DNA of 64,000 nt, taken from Cladorhizidae sp. MBARI D1340-BT2 (Eukaryota > Porifera > Demospongiae > Poecilosclerida > Cladorhizidae). The stretch lies in contig JAQNBH010000002.1 of the NCBI GenBank assembly GCA_028752905.1, forward strand, positions 22,331,059 to 22,395,058, in the 5' to 3' direction. The notes under the pieces were generated by a model. It was not told the DNA's origin, did no database searches, and saw nothing but the letters and a program-made list of their open reading frames with translations. Shown here piece by piece: positions 1-10,979 of the stretch. How positions within the stretch are numbered: the stretch's first letter is position 1; every line of letters starts with the position of its first letter. The translations under genes were made by a program, and so were the position numbers.

Positions 1-383
1 TAACTGCCCTAATTAACAAGACCAAAGTCCCAGATTTTGTCAACTGATAGAGAAGGCCCTTATCTGCAACATGTGAACAGATTATCAATAAATGTAGTGG
101 TTTTTCACTGGCAGGCCACCGCTTTGGCAACTGGAAAACGCCAGGAAAAATCACAAACCTTACCACTTCAAATCATCATAACTTCCTAATACTTAGAGTA
201 CTCAAAATTTTGGCACGTACAAAAGACAGATAATTAGAAGAGCTATTCGGTGATATAAAAATTATCTTTTTTGGGTAAAGTGTAGAAAAGTTATGAGCTT
301 CACGGCAAAAAAAAAAGATTTTCGGGGGGGAAATGAGAAACATATAGACCAAATTAGGGCAAATATCAAGAACATGTTTAGCA
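1..383 (+). repeat. Partial monomer at left window edge
   Basis: This is the last 383 bp of a 403-bp unit, cut by the window boundary. It carries AGAAGAGCTATTCGG, the long A run and the seven-G variant, the same combination as the units at 6153 and 10980. As in those two places it is followed by a 9-bp-deletion monomer. The 6 kb and 11 kb module therefore also begins at the left edge. Confidence 0.9.
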
Positions 384-777
384 TCAAGTAAGAGTACAAT
401 TCATAACTGCCCTAATTAACAAGACCAAAGTCCCAGATTTTGTCAACTGATAGAGAAGGCCCTTATCTGCAACATGTGAACAGATTATCAATAAATGTAG
501 TGGTTTTTCACTGGCAGGCCACCGCTTTGGCAACTGGAAAACGCCAGGAAAAATCACAAATCTTACCACTTCAAATCATCATAACTTCCTAATACTTAGA
601 GTACTCAACATTTTGGCACGTACAAAAGACAGATAATTAGAAGGGCTATCCGGTGATATAAAAATTATCTTTTTGGGGTAAAGTGTAGAAAAGTTATGAG
701 CTTCACGGCAAAAAAAAAAGATTTTCGGGGGGAAAATGAGAACCAAATTAGGGCAAATATCAAGAACATGTTTAGCA
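384..777 (+). repeat. 394-bp monomer subtype with 9-bp deletion (first of 12)
   Basis: The normal GAGAAACATATAGACC is shortened to GAGAACC, a 9-bp loss. The same subtype starts at 6556, 11383, 21583, 23184, 25190 (which also has one inserted G and is 395 bp), 34047, 39277, 42492, 52155, 56682 and 59494. All twelve also carry the linked substitution AAATCTTACC about 175 bp into the unit and CAACATT further on. They therefore form one lineage spread through the array rather than repeated independent deletions. Confidence 0.93.
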
Positions 778-1180
778 TCAAGTAAGAGTACAATTCATAA
801 CTGCCCTAATTAACAAGACCAAAGTCCCAGATTTTGTCAACTGATAGAGAAGGCCCTTATCTGCAACATGTGAACAGATTATCAATAAATGTAGTGGTTT
901 TTCACTGGCAGGCCACCGCTTTGGCAACTGGAAAACGCCAGGAAAAATCACAAACCTTACCACTTCAAATCATCATAACTTCCTAATACTTAGAGTACTC
1001 AACATTTTGGCACGTACAAAAGACAGATAATTAGAAGGGCTATCCGGTGATATAAAAATTATCTTTTTTGGGTAAAGTGTAGAAAAGTTATGAGCTTCAC
1101 GGCAAAAAAAAAAGATTTTCGGGGGGAAAATGAGAAACATATAGACCAAATTAGGGCAAATATCAAGAACATGTTTAGCA
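778..1180 (+). repeat. Reference monomer (403 bp) with internal landmarks
   Basis: Chosen as an intact unit to describe internal layout. Right arm of the 10-bp inverted repeat, 802-811. Conserved block, about 790-949. AATAAA hexamer, 884-889. Hairpin arms, 898-909 and 937-947. Diagnostic A/C site, 950. Palindrome GAGTACTC, 993-1000. Variable CCGG, 1044-1047. TATAAAAA, 1051-1058. T6 run, 1064-1069. A10 run, 1104-1113. G6 run, 1121-1126. Left arm of the next inverted repeat, 1149-1158. Palindrome AACATGTT, 1168-1175. Sites that vary between units are concentrated after position 950. The phase start is arbitrary, because a tandem repeat has no natural first base. Confidence 0.95.
898..947. repeat. 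Hairpin-forming dyad in every full monomer (representative)
   Basis: Left arm TTTTTCACTGGC (898-909) pairs with GCCAGGAAAAA (937-947). This gives 11 base pairs with one bulged A and a 27-nt loop. Inside the loop, GCCA and TGGC can form a further 4-bp stem. The arms are essentially unchanged across the roughly 158 units that contain them. In the two 137-bp units the right arm is lost. Cruciform or hairpin extrusion is possible but not demonstrated. Confidence 0.8.
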
Positions 1181-1214
1181 TCAAGTAAGAGTACAATTCA
1201 TAACTGCCCTAATT
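1149..1214. repeat. 10-bp perfect inverted repeat with 46-bp spacer (representative)
   Basis: AATTAGGGCA at 1149-1158 is the exact reverse complement of TGCCCTAATT at 1205-1214. The pair spans the monomer junction as phased here and recurs once per unit (for example 352-361 with 408-417). The spacer contains the 8-bp palindrome AACATGTT. The 9-bp deletion of the 394-bp units lies just outside the left arm, and the common ACCAAATT/ACCCAATT substitution also leaves the arm intact. In the 910-bp unit the same arms, 55338-55347 and 55900-55909, flank the 506-bp island. Confidence 0.85.
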
Positions 1215-4200
1215 AACAAGACCAAAGTCCCAGATTTTGTCAACTGATAGAGAAGGCCCTTATCTGCAACATGTGAACAGATTATCAATAAATGTAGTGG
1301 TTTTTCACTGGCAGGCCACCGCTTTGGCAACTGGAAAACGCCAGGAAAAATCCCAAACCTTACCACTTCAAATCACAATAACTTGCTAATACTTAGAGTA
1401 CTCAAAATTTTGGCACGTACAAAAGACAGATAATTAGAAGAGCTATCCGGTGATATAAAAATTATCTTTTTTGGGTAAAGTGTAGAAAAGTTATGAGCTT
1501 CACGGCAAAAAAACAAGATTTTCGGGGGGAAAATGAGAAACATATAGACCAAATTAGGGCAAATATCAAGAACATGTTTAGCATCAAGTAAGAGTACAAT
1601 TCATAACTGCCCTAATTAACAAGACCAAAGTCACAGATTTTGTCAACTGATAGAGAAGGCCCTTATCTGCAACATGTGAACAGATTATCAATAAATGTAG
1701 TGGTTTTTCACTGGCAGGCCACCGCTTTGGCAACAATTCATAACTGCCCTAATTAACAAGACCAAAGTCCCAGATTTTGTCAACTGATAGAGAAGGCCCT
1801 TATCTGCAACATGTGAACAGATTATCAATAAATGTAGTGGTTTTTCACTGGCAGGCCACCGCTTTGGCAACTGGAAAACGCCAGGAAAAATCCCAAACCA
1901 TACCACTTCAAATCACCATAACTTGCTAATACTTAGAGTACTCAAAATTTTGGCACGTATAAAAGACAGATAATTAGAAGAGCTATCCGGTGATATAAAA
2001 ATTATCTTTTTTGGGTAAAGTGTAGAAAAGTTATGAGCTTCACGGCAAAAAAACAAGATTTTCGGGGGGAAAATGAGAAACATATAGACCAAATTAGGGC
2101 AAATATCAAGAACATGTTTAGCATCAAGTAAGAGTACAATTCATAACTGCCCTAATTAACAAGACCAAAGTCCCAGATTTTGTCAACTGATAGAGAAGGC
2201 CCTTATCTGCAACATGTGAACAGATTATCAATAAATGTAGTGGTTTTTCACTGGCAGGCCACCGCTTTGGCAACTGGAAAACGCCAGGAAAAATCCCAAA
2301 CCTTACCACTTCAAATCACCATAACTTGCTAATACTTAGAGTACTCAAAATTTTGGCACGTACAAAAGACAGATAATTAGAAGAGCTATCCGGTGATATA
2401 AAATTATCTTTTTTGGGTAAAGTGTAGAAATGTTATGAGCTTCACGGCAAAAAAACAAGATTTTCGGGGGGAAAATGAGAAACATATAGACCAAATTAGG
2501 GCAAATATCAAGAACATGTTTAGCATCAAGTAAGAGTACAATTCATAACTGCCCTAATTAACAAGACCAAAGTCCCAGATTTTGTCAACTGATAGAGAAG
2601 GCCCTTATCTGCAACATGTGAACAGATTATCAATAAATGTAGTGGTTTTTCACTGGCAGGCCACCGCTTTGGCAACTGGAAAACGCCAGGAAAAATCACA
2701 AACCTTACCACTTCAAATCATCATAACTTCCTAATACTTAGAGTACTCAAAATTTTGGCACGTACAAAAGACAGATAATTAGAAGGGCTATCCGGTAATA
2801 TAAAAATTATCTTTTTTGGGTAAAGTGTAGAAAAGTTATGAGCTTCACGGTAAAAAAACAAGATTTTCGGGGGGAAAATGAGAAACATATAGACCAAATT
2901 AGGGCAAATATCAAGAACATGTTTAGCATCAAGTAAGAGTACAATTCATAACTGCCCTAATTAACAAGACCAAAGTCCCAGATTTTGTCAACTGATAGAG
3001 AAGGCCCTTATCTGCAACATGTGAACAGATTATCAATAAATGTAGTGGTTTTTCACTGGCAGGCCACCGCTTTGGCAACTGGAAAACGCCAGGAAAAATC
3101 ACAAACCTTACCACTTCAAATCATCATAACTTCCTAATACTTAGAGTACTCAAAATTTTGGCACGTACAAAAGACAGATAATTAGAAGGGCTATCCGGTG
3201 ATATAAAAATTATCTTTTTTGGGTAAAGTGTAGAAAAGTTATGAGCTTCACGGCAAAAAAAAAAGATTTTCGGGGGGAAAATGAGAAACATATAGACCCA
3301 ATTAGGGCAAATATCAAGAACATGTTTAGCATCAAGTAAGATTACAATTCATAACTGCCCTAATTAACAAGACCAAAGTCCCAGATTTTGTCAACTGATA
3401 GAGAAGGCCCTTATCTGCAACATGTGAACAGATTATCAATAAATGTAGTGGTTTTTCACTGGCAGGCCACCGCTTTGGCAACTGGAAAACGCCAGGAAAA
3501 ATCACAAACCTTACCACTTCAAATCACCATAACTTGCTAATACTTAGAGTACTCAAAATTTTGGCACGTACAAAAGACAGATAATTAGAAGAGCTATTCG
3601 GTGATATAAAAATTATCTTTTTTGGGTAAAGTGTAGAAAAGTTATGAGCTTCACGGCAAAAAAACAAGATTTTCGGGGGGGAAATGAGAAACATATAGAC
3701 CAAATTAGGGCAAATATCAAGAACATGTTTAGCATCAAGTAAGAGTACAATTCATAACTGCCCTAATTAACAAGACCAAAGTCCCAGATTTTGTCAACTG
3801 ATAGAGAAGGCCCTTATCTGCAACATGTGAACAGATTATCAATAAATGTAGTGGTTTTTCACTGGCAGGCCACCGCTTTGGCAACTGGAAAACGCCAGGA
3901 AAAATCCCAAACCTTACCACTTCAAATCACCATAACTTGCTAATACTTAGAGTACTCAAAATTTTGGCACGTACAAAAGACAGATAACTAGAAGAGCTAT
4001 CCGGTGATATAAAAATTATCTTTTTTGGGTAAAGTGTAGAAAAGTTATGAGCTTCACGGCAAAAAAACAAGATTTTCGGGGGGAAAATGAGAAACATATA
4101 GACCAAATTAGGGCAAATATCAAGAACATGTTTAGCATCAAGTAAGAGTACAATTCATAACTGCCCTAATTAACAAGACCAAAGTCCCAGATTTTGTCAA

Positions 4201-5349
4201 CTGATAGAGAAGGCCCTTATCTGCAACATGTGAACAGATTATCAATAAATGTAGTGGTTTTTCACTGGCAGGCCACCGCTTTGGCAACTGGAAAACGCCA
4301 GGAAAAATCACAAACCTTACCACTTCAAATCATCATAACTTCCTAATACTTGGAGTACTCAAAATTTTGGCACGTACAAAAGACAGATAATTAGAAGGGC
4401 TATCCGGTGATATAAAAATTATCTTTTTTGGGTAAAGTGTAGAAAAGTTATGAGCTTCACGGCAAAAAAACAAGATTTTCGGGGGGGAAATGAGAAACAT
4501 ATAGACCAAATTAGGGCAAATATCAAGAACATGTTTAGCATCAAGTAAGATTACAATTCATAACTGCCCTAATTAACAAGACCAAAGTCCCAGATTTTGT
4601 CAACTGATAGAGAAGGCCCTTATCTGCAACATGTGAACAGATTATCAATAAATGTAGTGGTTTTTCACTGGCAGGCCACCGCTTTGGCAACTGGAAAACG
4701 CCAGGAAAAATCACAAACCTTACCACTTCAAATCACCATAACTTGCTAATACTTAGAGTACTCAAAATTTTGGCACGTACAAAAGACAGATAATTAGAAG
4801 AGCTATTCGGTGATATAAAAATTATCTTTTTTGGGTAAAGTGTAGAAAAGTTATGAGCTTCACGGCAAAAAAACAAGATTTTCGGGGGGGAAATGAGAAA
4901 CATATAGACCAAATTAGGGCAAATATCAAGAACATGTTTAGCATCAAGTAAGAGTACAATTCATAACTGCCCTAATTAACAAGACCAAAGTCCCAGATTT
5001 TGTCAACTGATAGAGAAGGCCCTTATCTGCAACATGTGAACAGATTATCAATAAATGTAGTGGTTTTTCACTGGCAGGCCACCGCTTTGGCAACTGGAAA
5101 ACGCCAGGAAAAATCCCAAACCTTACCACTTCAAATCACCATAACTTGCTAATACTTAGAGTACTCAAAATTTTGGCACGTACAAAAGACAGATAACTAG
5201 AAGAGCTATCCGGTGATATAAAAATTATCTTTTTTGGGTAAAGTGTAGAAAAGTTATGAGCTTCACGGCAAAAAAACAAGATTTTCGGGGGGAAAATGAG
5301 AAACATATAGACCAAATTAGGGCAAATATCAAGAACATGTTTAGCATCA
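1181..5349 (+). repeat. Long-range duplicated segment, copy A
   Basis: Matches 15807-19569 in monomer order and in rare variants: CACAATAAC in the first unit, the 137-bp truncated unit, AACCATACC and ACGTATAAAAG in the unit at 1721, the 402-bp unit at 2124 with GTAGAAATG, and CCGGTAAT with CGGTAAAA at 2526. It holds one extra monomer (2929-3331) that is missing from the other copy. The left boundary is near 1150, because the preceding units differ. Confidence 0.9.
1584..1720 (+). repeat. Truncated 137-bp monomer, copy 1
   Basis: The unit breaks after GGCAAC (ending at 1734) and runs straight into the AATTCATAACTGCC of the next unit, losing 266 bp. The two parental sequences share only AC at the junction, which suggests a short-homology deletion. 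It also has a private substitution, TCACAG instead of TCCCAG. Both marks recur in the unit at 16210. Confidence 0.95.
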
Positions 5350-5749
5350 AGTAAGAGTACAATTCATAACTGCCCTAATTAACAAGACCAAAGTCCCAGA
5401 TTTTGTCAACTGATAGAGAAGGCCCTTATCTGCAACATGTGAACAGATTATCAATAAATGTAGTGGTTTTTCACTGGCAGGCCACCGCTTTGGCAACTGG
5501 AAAACGCCAGGAAAAATCACAAACCTTACCACTTCAAATCATCATAACTTCCTAATACTTAGAGTACTCAACATTTTGGCACGTACAAAAGACAGATAAT
5601 TAGAAGGGCTATCCGGTGATATAAAAATTATCTTTTTTGGGTAAAGTGTAGAAAAGTTATGAGCTTCACGGCAAAAAAACAAGATTTTCGGGGGGAAAAT
5701 GAGAAACATATAGACCCAATTAGGGCAAATATCAAGAACATGTTTAGCA
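3332..5749 (+). repeat. 3-monomer module (1,209 bp), about two copies
   Basis: The order is a unit starting with AAGATTACA, a unit with ATAACTAG, then a unit with CTTGGAG. Copies begin at 3332 and 4541. In the second, the third unit (5347) lacks CTTGGAG and carries CAACATT instead, so that copy ends in a different type. The same triplet recurs at 17555, 18764, 36456, 53758 and 61500, so it is a stable module of this array. Confidence 0.82.
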
Positions 5750-6152
5750 TCAAGTAAGAGTACAATTCATAACTGCCCTAATTAACAAGACCAAAGTCCC
5801 AGATTTTGTCAACTGATAGAGAAGGCCCTTATCTGCAACATGTGAACAGATTATCAATAAATGTAGTGGTTTTTCACTGGCAGGCCACCGCTTTGGCAAC
5901 TGGAAAACGCCAGGAAAAATCCCAAACCTTACCACTTCAAATCACCATAACTTGCTAATACTTAGAGTACTCAAAATTTTGGCACGTACAAAAGACAGAT
6001 AATTAGAAGGGCTATCCGGTGATATAAAAATTATCTTTTTTGGGTAAAGTGTAGAAAAGTTATGAGCTTCACGGCAAAAAAACAAGATTTTCGGGGGGAA
6101 AATGAGAAACATATAGACCAAATTAGGGCAAATATCAAGAACATGTTTAGCA

Positions 6153-9100
6153 TCAAGTAAGAGTACAATTCATAACTGCCCTAATTAACAAGACCAAAGT
6201 CCCAGATTTTGTCAACTGATAGAGAAGGCCCTTATCTGCAACATGTGAACAGATTATCAATAAATGTAGTGGTTTTTCACTGGCAGGCCACCGCTTTGGC
6301 AACTGGAAAACGCCAGGAAAAATCACAAACCTTACCACTTCAAATCATCATAACTTCCTAATACTTAGAGTACTCAAAATTTTGGCACGTACAAAAGACA
6401 GATAATTAGAAGAGCTATTCGGTGATATAAAAATTATCTTTTTTGGGTAAAGTGTAGAAAAGTTATGAGCTTCACGGCAAAAAAAAAAGATTTTCGGGGG
6501 GGAAATGAGAAACATATAGACCAAATTAGGGCAAATATCAAGAACATGTTTAGCATCAAGTAAGAGTACAATTCATAACTGCCCTAATTAACAAGACCAA
6601 AGTCCCAGATTTTGTCAACTGATAGAGAAGGCCCTTATCTGCAACATGTGAACAGATTATCAATAAATGTAGTGGTTTTTCACTGGCAGGCCACCGCTTT
6701 GGCAACTGGAAAACGCCAGGAAAAATCACAAATCTTACCACTTCAAATCATCATAACTTCCTAATACTTAGAGTACTCAACATTTTGGCACGTACAAAAG
6801 ACAGATAATTAGAAGGGCTATCCGGTGATATAAAAATTATCTTTTTGGGGTAAAGTGTAGAAAAGTTATGAGCTTCACGGCAAAAAAAAAAGATTTTCGG
6901 GGGGAAAATGAGAACCAAATTAGGGCAAATATCAAGAACATGTTTAGCATCAAGTAAGAGTACAATTCATAACTGCCCTAATTAACAAGACCAAAGTCCC
7001 AGATTTTGTCAACTGATAGAGAAGGCCCTTATCTGCAACATGTGAACAGATTATCAATAAATGTAGTGGTTTTTCACTGGCAGGCCACCGCTTTGGCAAC
7101 TGGAAAACGCCAGGAAAAATCACAAACCTTACCACTTCAAATCATCATAACTTCCTAATACTTAGAGTACTCAACATTTTGGTACGTACAAAAGACAGAT
7201 AATTAGAAGGGCTATCCGGTGATATAAAAATTATCTTTTTTGGGTAAAGTGTAGAAAAGTTATGAGCTTCACGGCAAAAAAAAAAGATTTTCGGGGGGAA
7301 AATGAGAAACATATAGACCAAATTAGGGCAAATATCAAGAACATGTTTAGCATCAAGTAAGAGTACAATTCATAACTGCCCTAATTAACAAGACCAAAGT
7401 CCCAGATTTTGTCAACTGATAGAGAAGGCCCTTATCTGCAACATGTGAACAGATTATCAATAAATGTAGTGGTTTTTCACTGGCAGGCCACCGCTTTGGC
7501 AACTGGAAAACGCCAGGAAAAATCCCAAACCTTATCACTTCAAATCACCATAACTTGCTAATACTTAGAGTACTCAAAATTTTGGCACGTACAAAAGACA
7601 GATAATTAGAAGGGCTATCCGGTGATATAAAAATTATCTTTTTTGGGTAAAGTGTAGAAAAGTTATGAGCTTCACGGCAAAAAAACAAGATTTTCGGGGG
7701 GAAAATGAGAAACATATAGACCAAATTAGGGCAAATATCAAGAACATGTTTAGCATCAAGTAAGAGTACAATTCATAACTGCCCTAATTAACAAGACCAA
7801 AGTCCCAGATTTTGTCAACTGATAGAGAAGGCCCTTATCTGCAACATGTGAACAGATTATCAATAAATGTAGTGGTTTTTCACTGGCAGGCCACCGCTTT
7901 GGCAACTGGAAAACGCCAGGAAAAATCCCAAACCTTACCACTTCAAATCACCATAACTTGCTAATACTTAGAGTACTCAAAATTTTGGCACGTACAAAAG
8001 ACAGATAATTAGAAGGGCTATCCGGTGATATAAAAATTATCTTTTTTGGGTAAAGTGTAGAAAAGTTATGAGCTTCACGGCAAAAAAACAAGATTTTCGG
8101 GGGGAAAATGAGAAACATATAGACCCAATTAGGGCAAATATCAAGAACATGTTTAGCATCAAGTAAGAGTACAATTCATAACTGCCCTAATTAACAAGAC
8201 CAAAGTCCCAGATTTTGTCAACTGATAGAGAAGGCCCTTATCTGCAACATGTGAACAGATTATCAATAAATGTAGTGGTTTTTCACTGGCAGGCCACCGC
8301 TTTGGCAACTGGAAAACGCCAGGAAAAATCACAAACCTTACCACTTCAAATCATCATAACTTCCTAATACTTAGAGTACTCAACATTTTGGCACGTACAA
8401 AAGACAGATAATTAGAAGGGCTATCCGGTGATATAAAAATTATCTTTTTTGGGTAAAGTGTAGAAAAGTTATGAGCTTCACGGCAAAAAAACAAGATTTT
8501 CGGGGGGAAAATGAGAAACATATAGACCAAATTAGGGCAAATATCAAGAACATGTTTAGCATCAAGTAAGAGTACAATTCATAACTGCCCTAATTAACAA
8601 GACCAAAGTCCCAGATTTTGTCAACTGATAGAGAAGGCCCTTATCTGCAACATGTGAACAGATTATCAATAAATGTAGTGGTTTTTCACTGGCAGGCCAC
8701 CGCTTTGGCAACTGGAAAACGCCAGGAAAAATCACAAACCTTACCACTTCAAATCATCATAACTTCCTAATACTTAGAGTACTCAACATTTTGGTACGTA
8801 CAAAAGACAGATAATTAGAAGGGCTATCCGGTGATATAAAAATTATCTTTTTTGGGTAAAGTGTAGAAAAGTTATGAGCTTCACGGCAAAAAAAAAAGAT
8901 TTTCGGGGGGAAAATGAGAAACATATAGACCAAATTAGGGCAAATATCAAGAACATGTTTAGCATCAAGTAAGAGTACAATTCATAACTGCCCTAATTAA
9001 CAAGACCAAAGTCCCAGATTTTGTCAACTGATAGAGAAGGCCCTTATCTGCAACATGTGAACAGATTATCAATAAATGTAGTGGTTTTTCACTGGCAGGC

Positions 9101-10173
9101 CACCGCTTTGGCAACTGGAAAACGCCAGGAAAAATCCCAAACCTTATCACTTCAAATCACCATAACTTGCTAATACTTAGAGTACTCAAAATTTTGGCAC
9201 GTACAAAAGACAGATAATTAGAAGGGCTATCCGGTGATATAAAAATTATCTTTTTTGGGTAAAGTGTAGAAAAGTTATGAGCTTCACGGCAAAAAAACAA
9301 GATTTTCGGGGGGAAAATGAGAAACATATAGACCAAATTAGGGCAAATATCAAGAACATGTTTAGCATCAAGTAAGAGTACAATTCATAACTGCCCTAAT
9401 TAACAAGACCAAAGTCCCAGATTTTGTCAACTGATAGAGAAGGCCCTTATCTGCAACATGTGAACAGATTATCAATAAATGTAGTGGTTTTTCACTGGCA
9501 GGCCACCGCTTTGGCAACTGGAAAACGCCAGGAAAAATCCCAAACCTTACCACTTCAAATCACCATAACTTGCTAATACTTAGAGTACTCAAAATTTTGG
9601 CACGTACAAAAGACAGATAATTAGAAGGGCTATCCGGTGATATAAAAATTATCTTTTTTGGGTAAAGTGTAGAAAAGTTATGAGCTTCACGGCAAAAAAA
9701 CAAGATTTTCGGGGGGAAAATGAGAAACATATAGACCCAATTAGGGCAAATATCAAGAACATGTTTAGCATCAAGTAAGAGTACAATTCATAACTGCCCT
9801 AATTAACAAGACCAAAGTCCCAGATTTTGTCAACTGATAGAGAAGGCCCTTATCTGCAACATGTGAACAGATTATCAATAAATGTAGTGGTTTTTCACTG
9901 GCAGGCCACCGCTTTGGCAACTGGAAAACGCCAGGAAAAATCACAAACCTTACCACTTCAAATCATCATAACTTCCTAATACTTAGAGTACTCAACATTT
10001 TGGCACGTACAAAAGACAGATAATTAGAAGGGCTATCCGGTGATATAAAAATTATCTTTTTTGGGTAAAGTGTAGAAAAGTTATGAGCTTCACGGCAAAA
10101 AAACAAGATTTTCGGGGGGAAAATGAGAAACATATAGACCCAATTAGGGCAAATATCAAGAACATGTTTAGCA
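6153..10173 (+). repeat. Duplicated block A built on a 4-monomer repeat
   Basis: Ten units with a distinctive order: AGCTATTCGG unit, 9-bp-deletion unit, then two copies (6950-8561 and 8562-10173) of a 1,612-bp set. Members of the set are, in order, a TTGGTACG unit, a CCTTATCAC unit, a CCCAAACC unit with ACCCAATT, and a CAACATT unit. TTGGTACG and CCTTATCAC occur only in this block and its partner at 10980. Confidence 0.92.
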
Positions 10174-10979
10174 TCAAGTAAGAGTACAATTCATAACTGC
10201 CCTAATTAACAAGACCAAAGTCCCAGATTTTGTCAACTGATAGAGAAGGCCCTTATCTGCAACATGTGAACAGATTATCAATAAATGTAGTGGTTTTTCA
10301 CTGGCAGGCCACCGCTTTGGCAACTGGAAAACGCCAGGAAAAATCCCAAACCTTACCACTTCAAATCACCATAACTTGCTAATACTTAGAGTACTCAAAA
10401 TTTTGGCACGTACAAAAGACAGATAATTAGAAGGGCTATCCGGTGATATAAAAATTATCTTTTTTGGGTAAAGTGTAGAAAAGTTATGAGCTTCACGGCA
10501 AAAAAACAAGATTTTCGGGGGGGAAATGAGAAACATATAGACCCAATTAGGGCAAATATCAAGAACATGTTTAGCATCAAGTAAGAGTACAATTCATAAC
10601 TGCCCTAATTAACAAGACCAAAGTCCCAGATTTTGTCAACTGATAGAGAAGGCCCTTATCTGCAACATGTGAACAGATTATCAATAAATGTAGTGGTTTT
10701 TCACTGGCAGGCCACCGCTTTGGCAACTGGAAAACGCCAGGAAAAATCACAAACCTTACCACTTCAAATCATCATAACTTCCTAATACTTAGAGTACTCA
10801 AAATTTTGGCACGTACAAAAGACAGATAATTAGAAGGGCTATCCGGTGATATAAAAATTATCTTTTTTGGGTAAAGTGTAGAAAAGTTATGAGCTTCACG
10901 GCAAAAAAACAAGATTTTCGGGGGGAAAATGAGAAACATATAGACCAAATTAGGGCAAATATCAAGAACATGTTTAGCA
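10174..10979 (+). repeat. Two spacer monomers between the duplicated blocks
   Basis: The unit at 10174 is a CCCAAACC/CACCATAACTTGC type with seven Gs and ACCCAATT. The unit at 10577 is a plain CACAAACC/CATCATAACTTCC type. They separate block A from block B and have no partners after block B, which runs instead into the diverged unit at 15404 with AACCATACC and TTTTTGGGG. Confidence 0.85.

Noticed and set aside
301..340. CENP-B box near TTTTCGGGGGG or TATTCGGTGATA
   Set aside because: Neither strand matches the required NTTCGNNNNANNCGGGN pattern at the fixed positions.
352..417. Telomeric repeat (TTAGGG and CCCTAA words)
   Set aside because: Each occurs once per monomer, as the arms of the inverted repeat, and never in tandem.
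384..569. A 61-codon open frame on the minus strand, present in nearly every monomer
   Set aside because: It begins with GTG, not ATG, and the only in-frame ATG is a few codons before the stop. It persists because the DNA there is nearly invariant. It has no recognisable domain, is broken in the units at 15807 and 53758 without consequence, and repeats about 150 times in head-to-tail DNA.
1121..1126. G-quadruplex at the G6/G7 tract
   Set aside because: There is only one G tract of three or more within about 50 bp on that strand, so the four tracts needed for an intramolecular quadruplex are absent.
1688..1906. 72-codon frame at the truncated monomer (also 16314)
   Set aside because: It is the same satellite frame, lengthened upstream by the AACCATACC substitution. 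It gives no evidence for coding.
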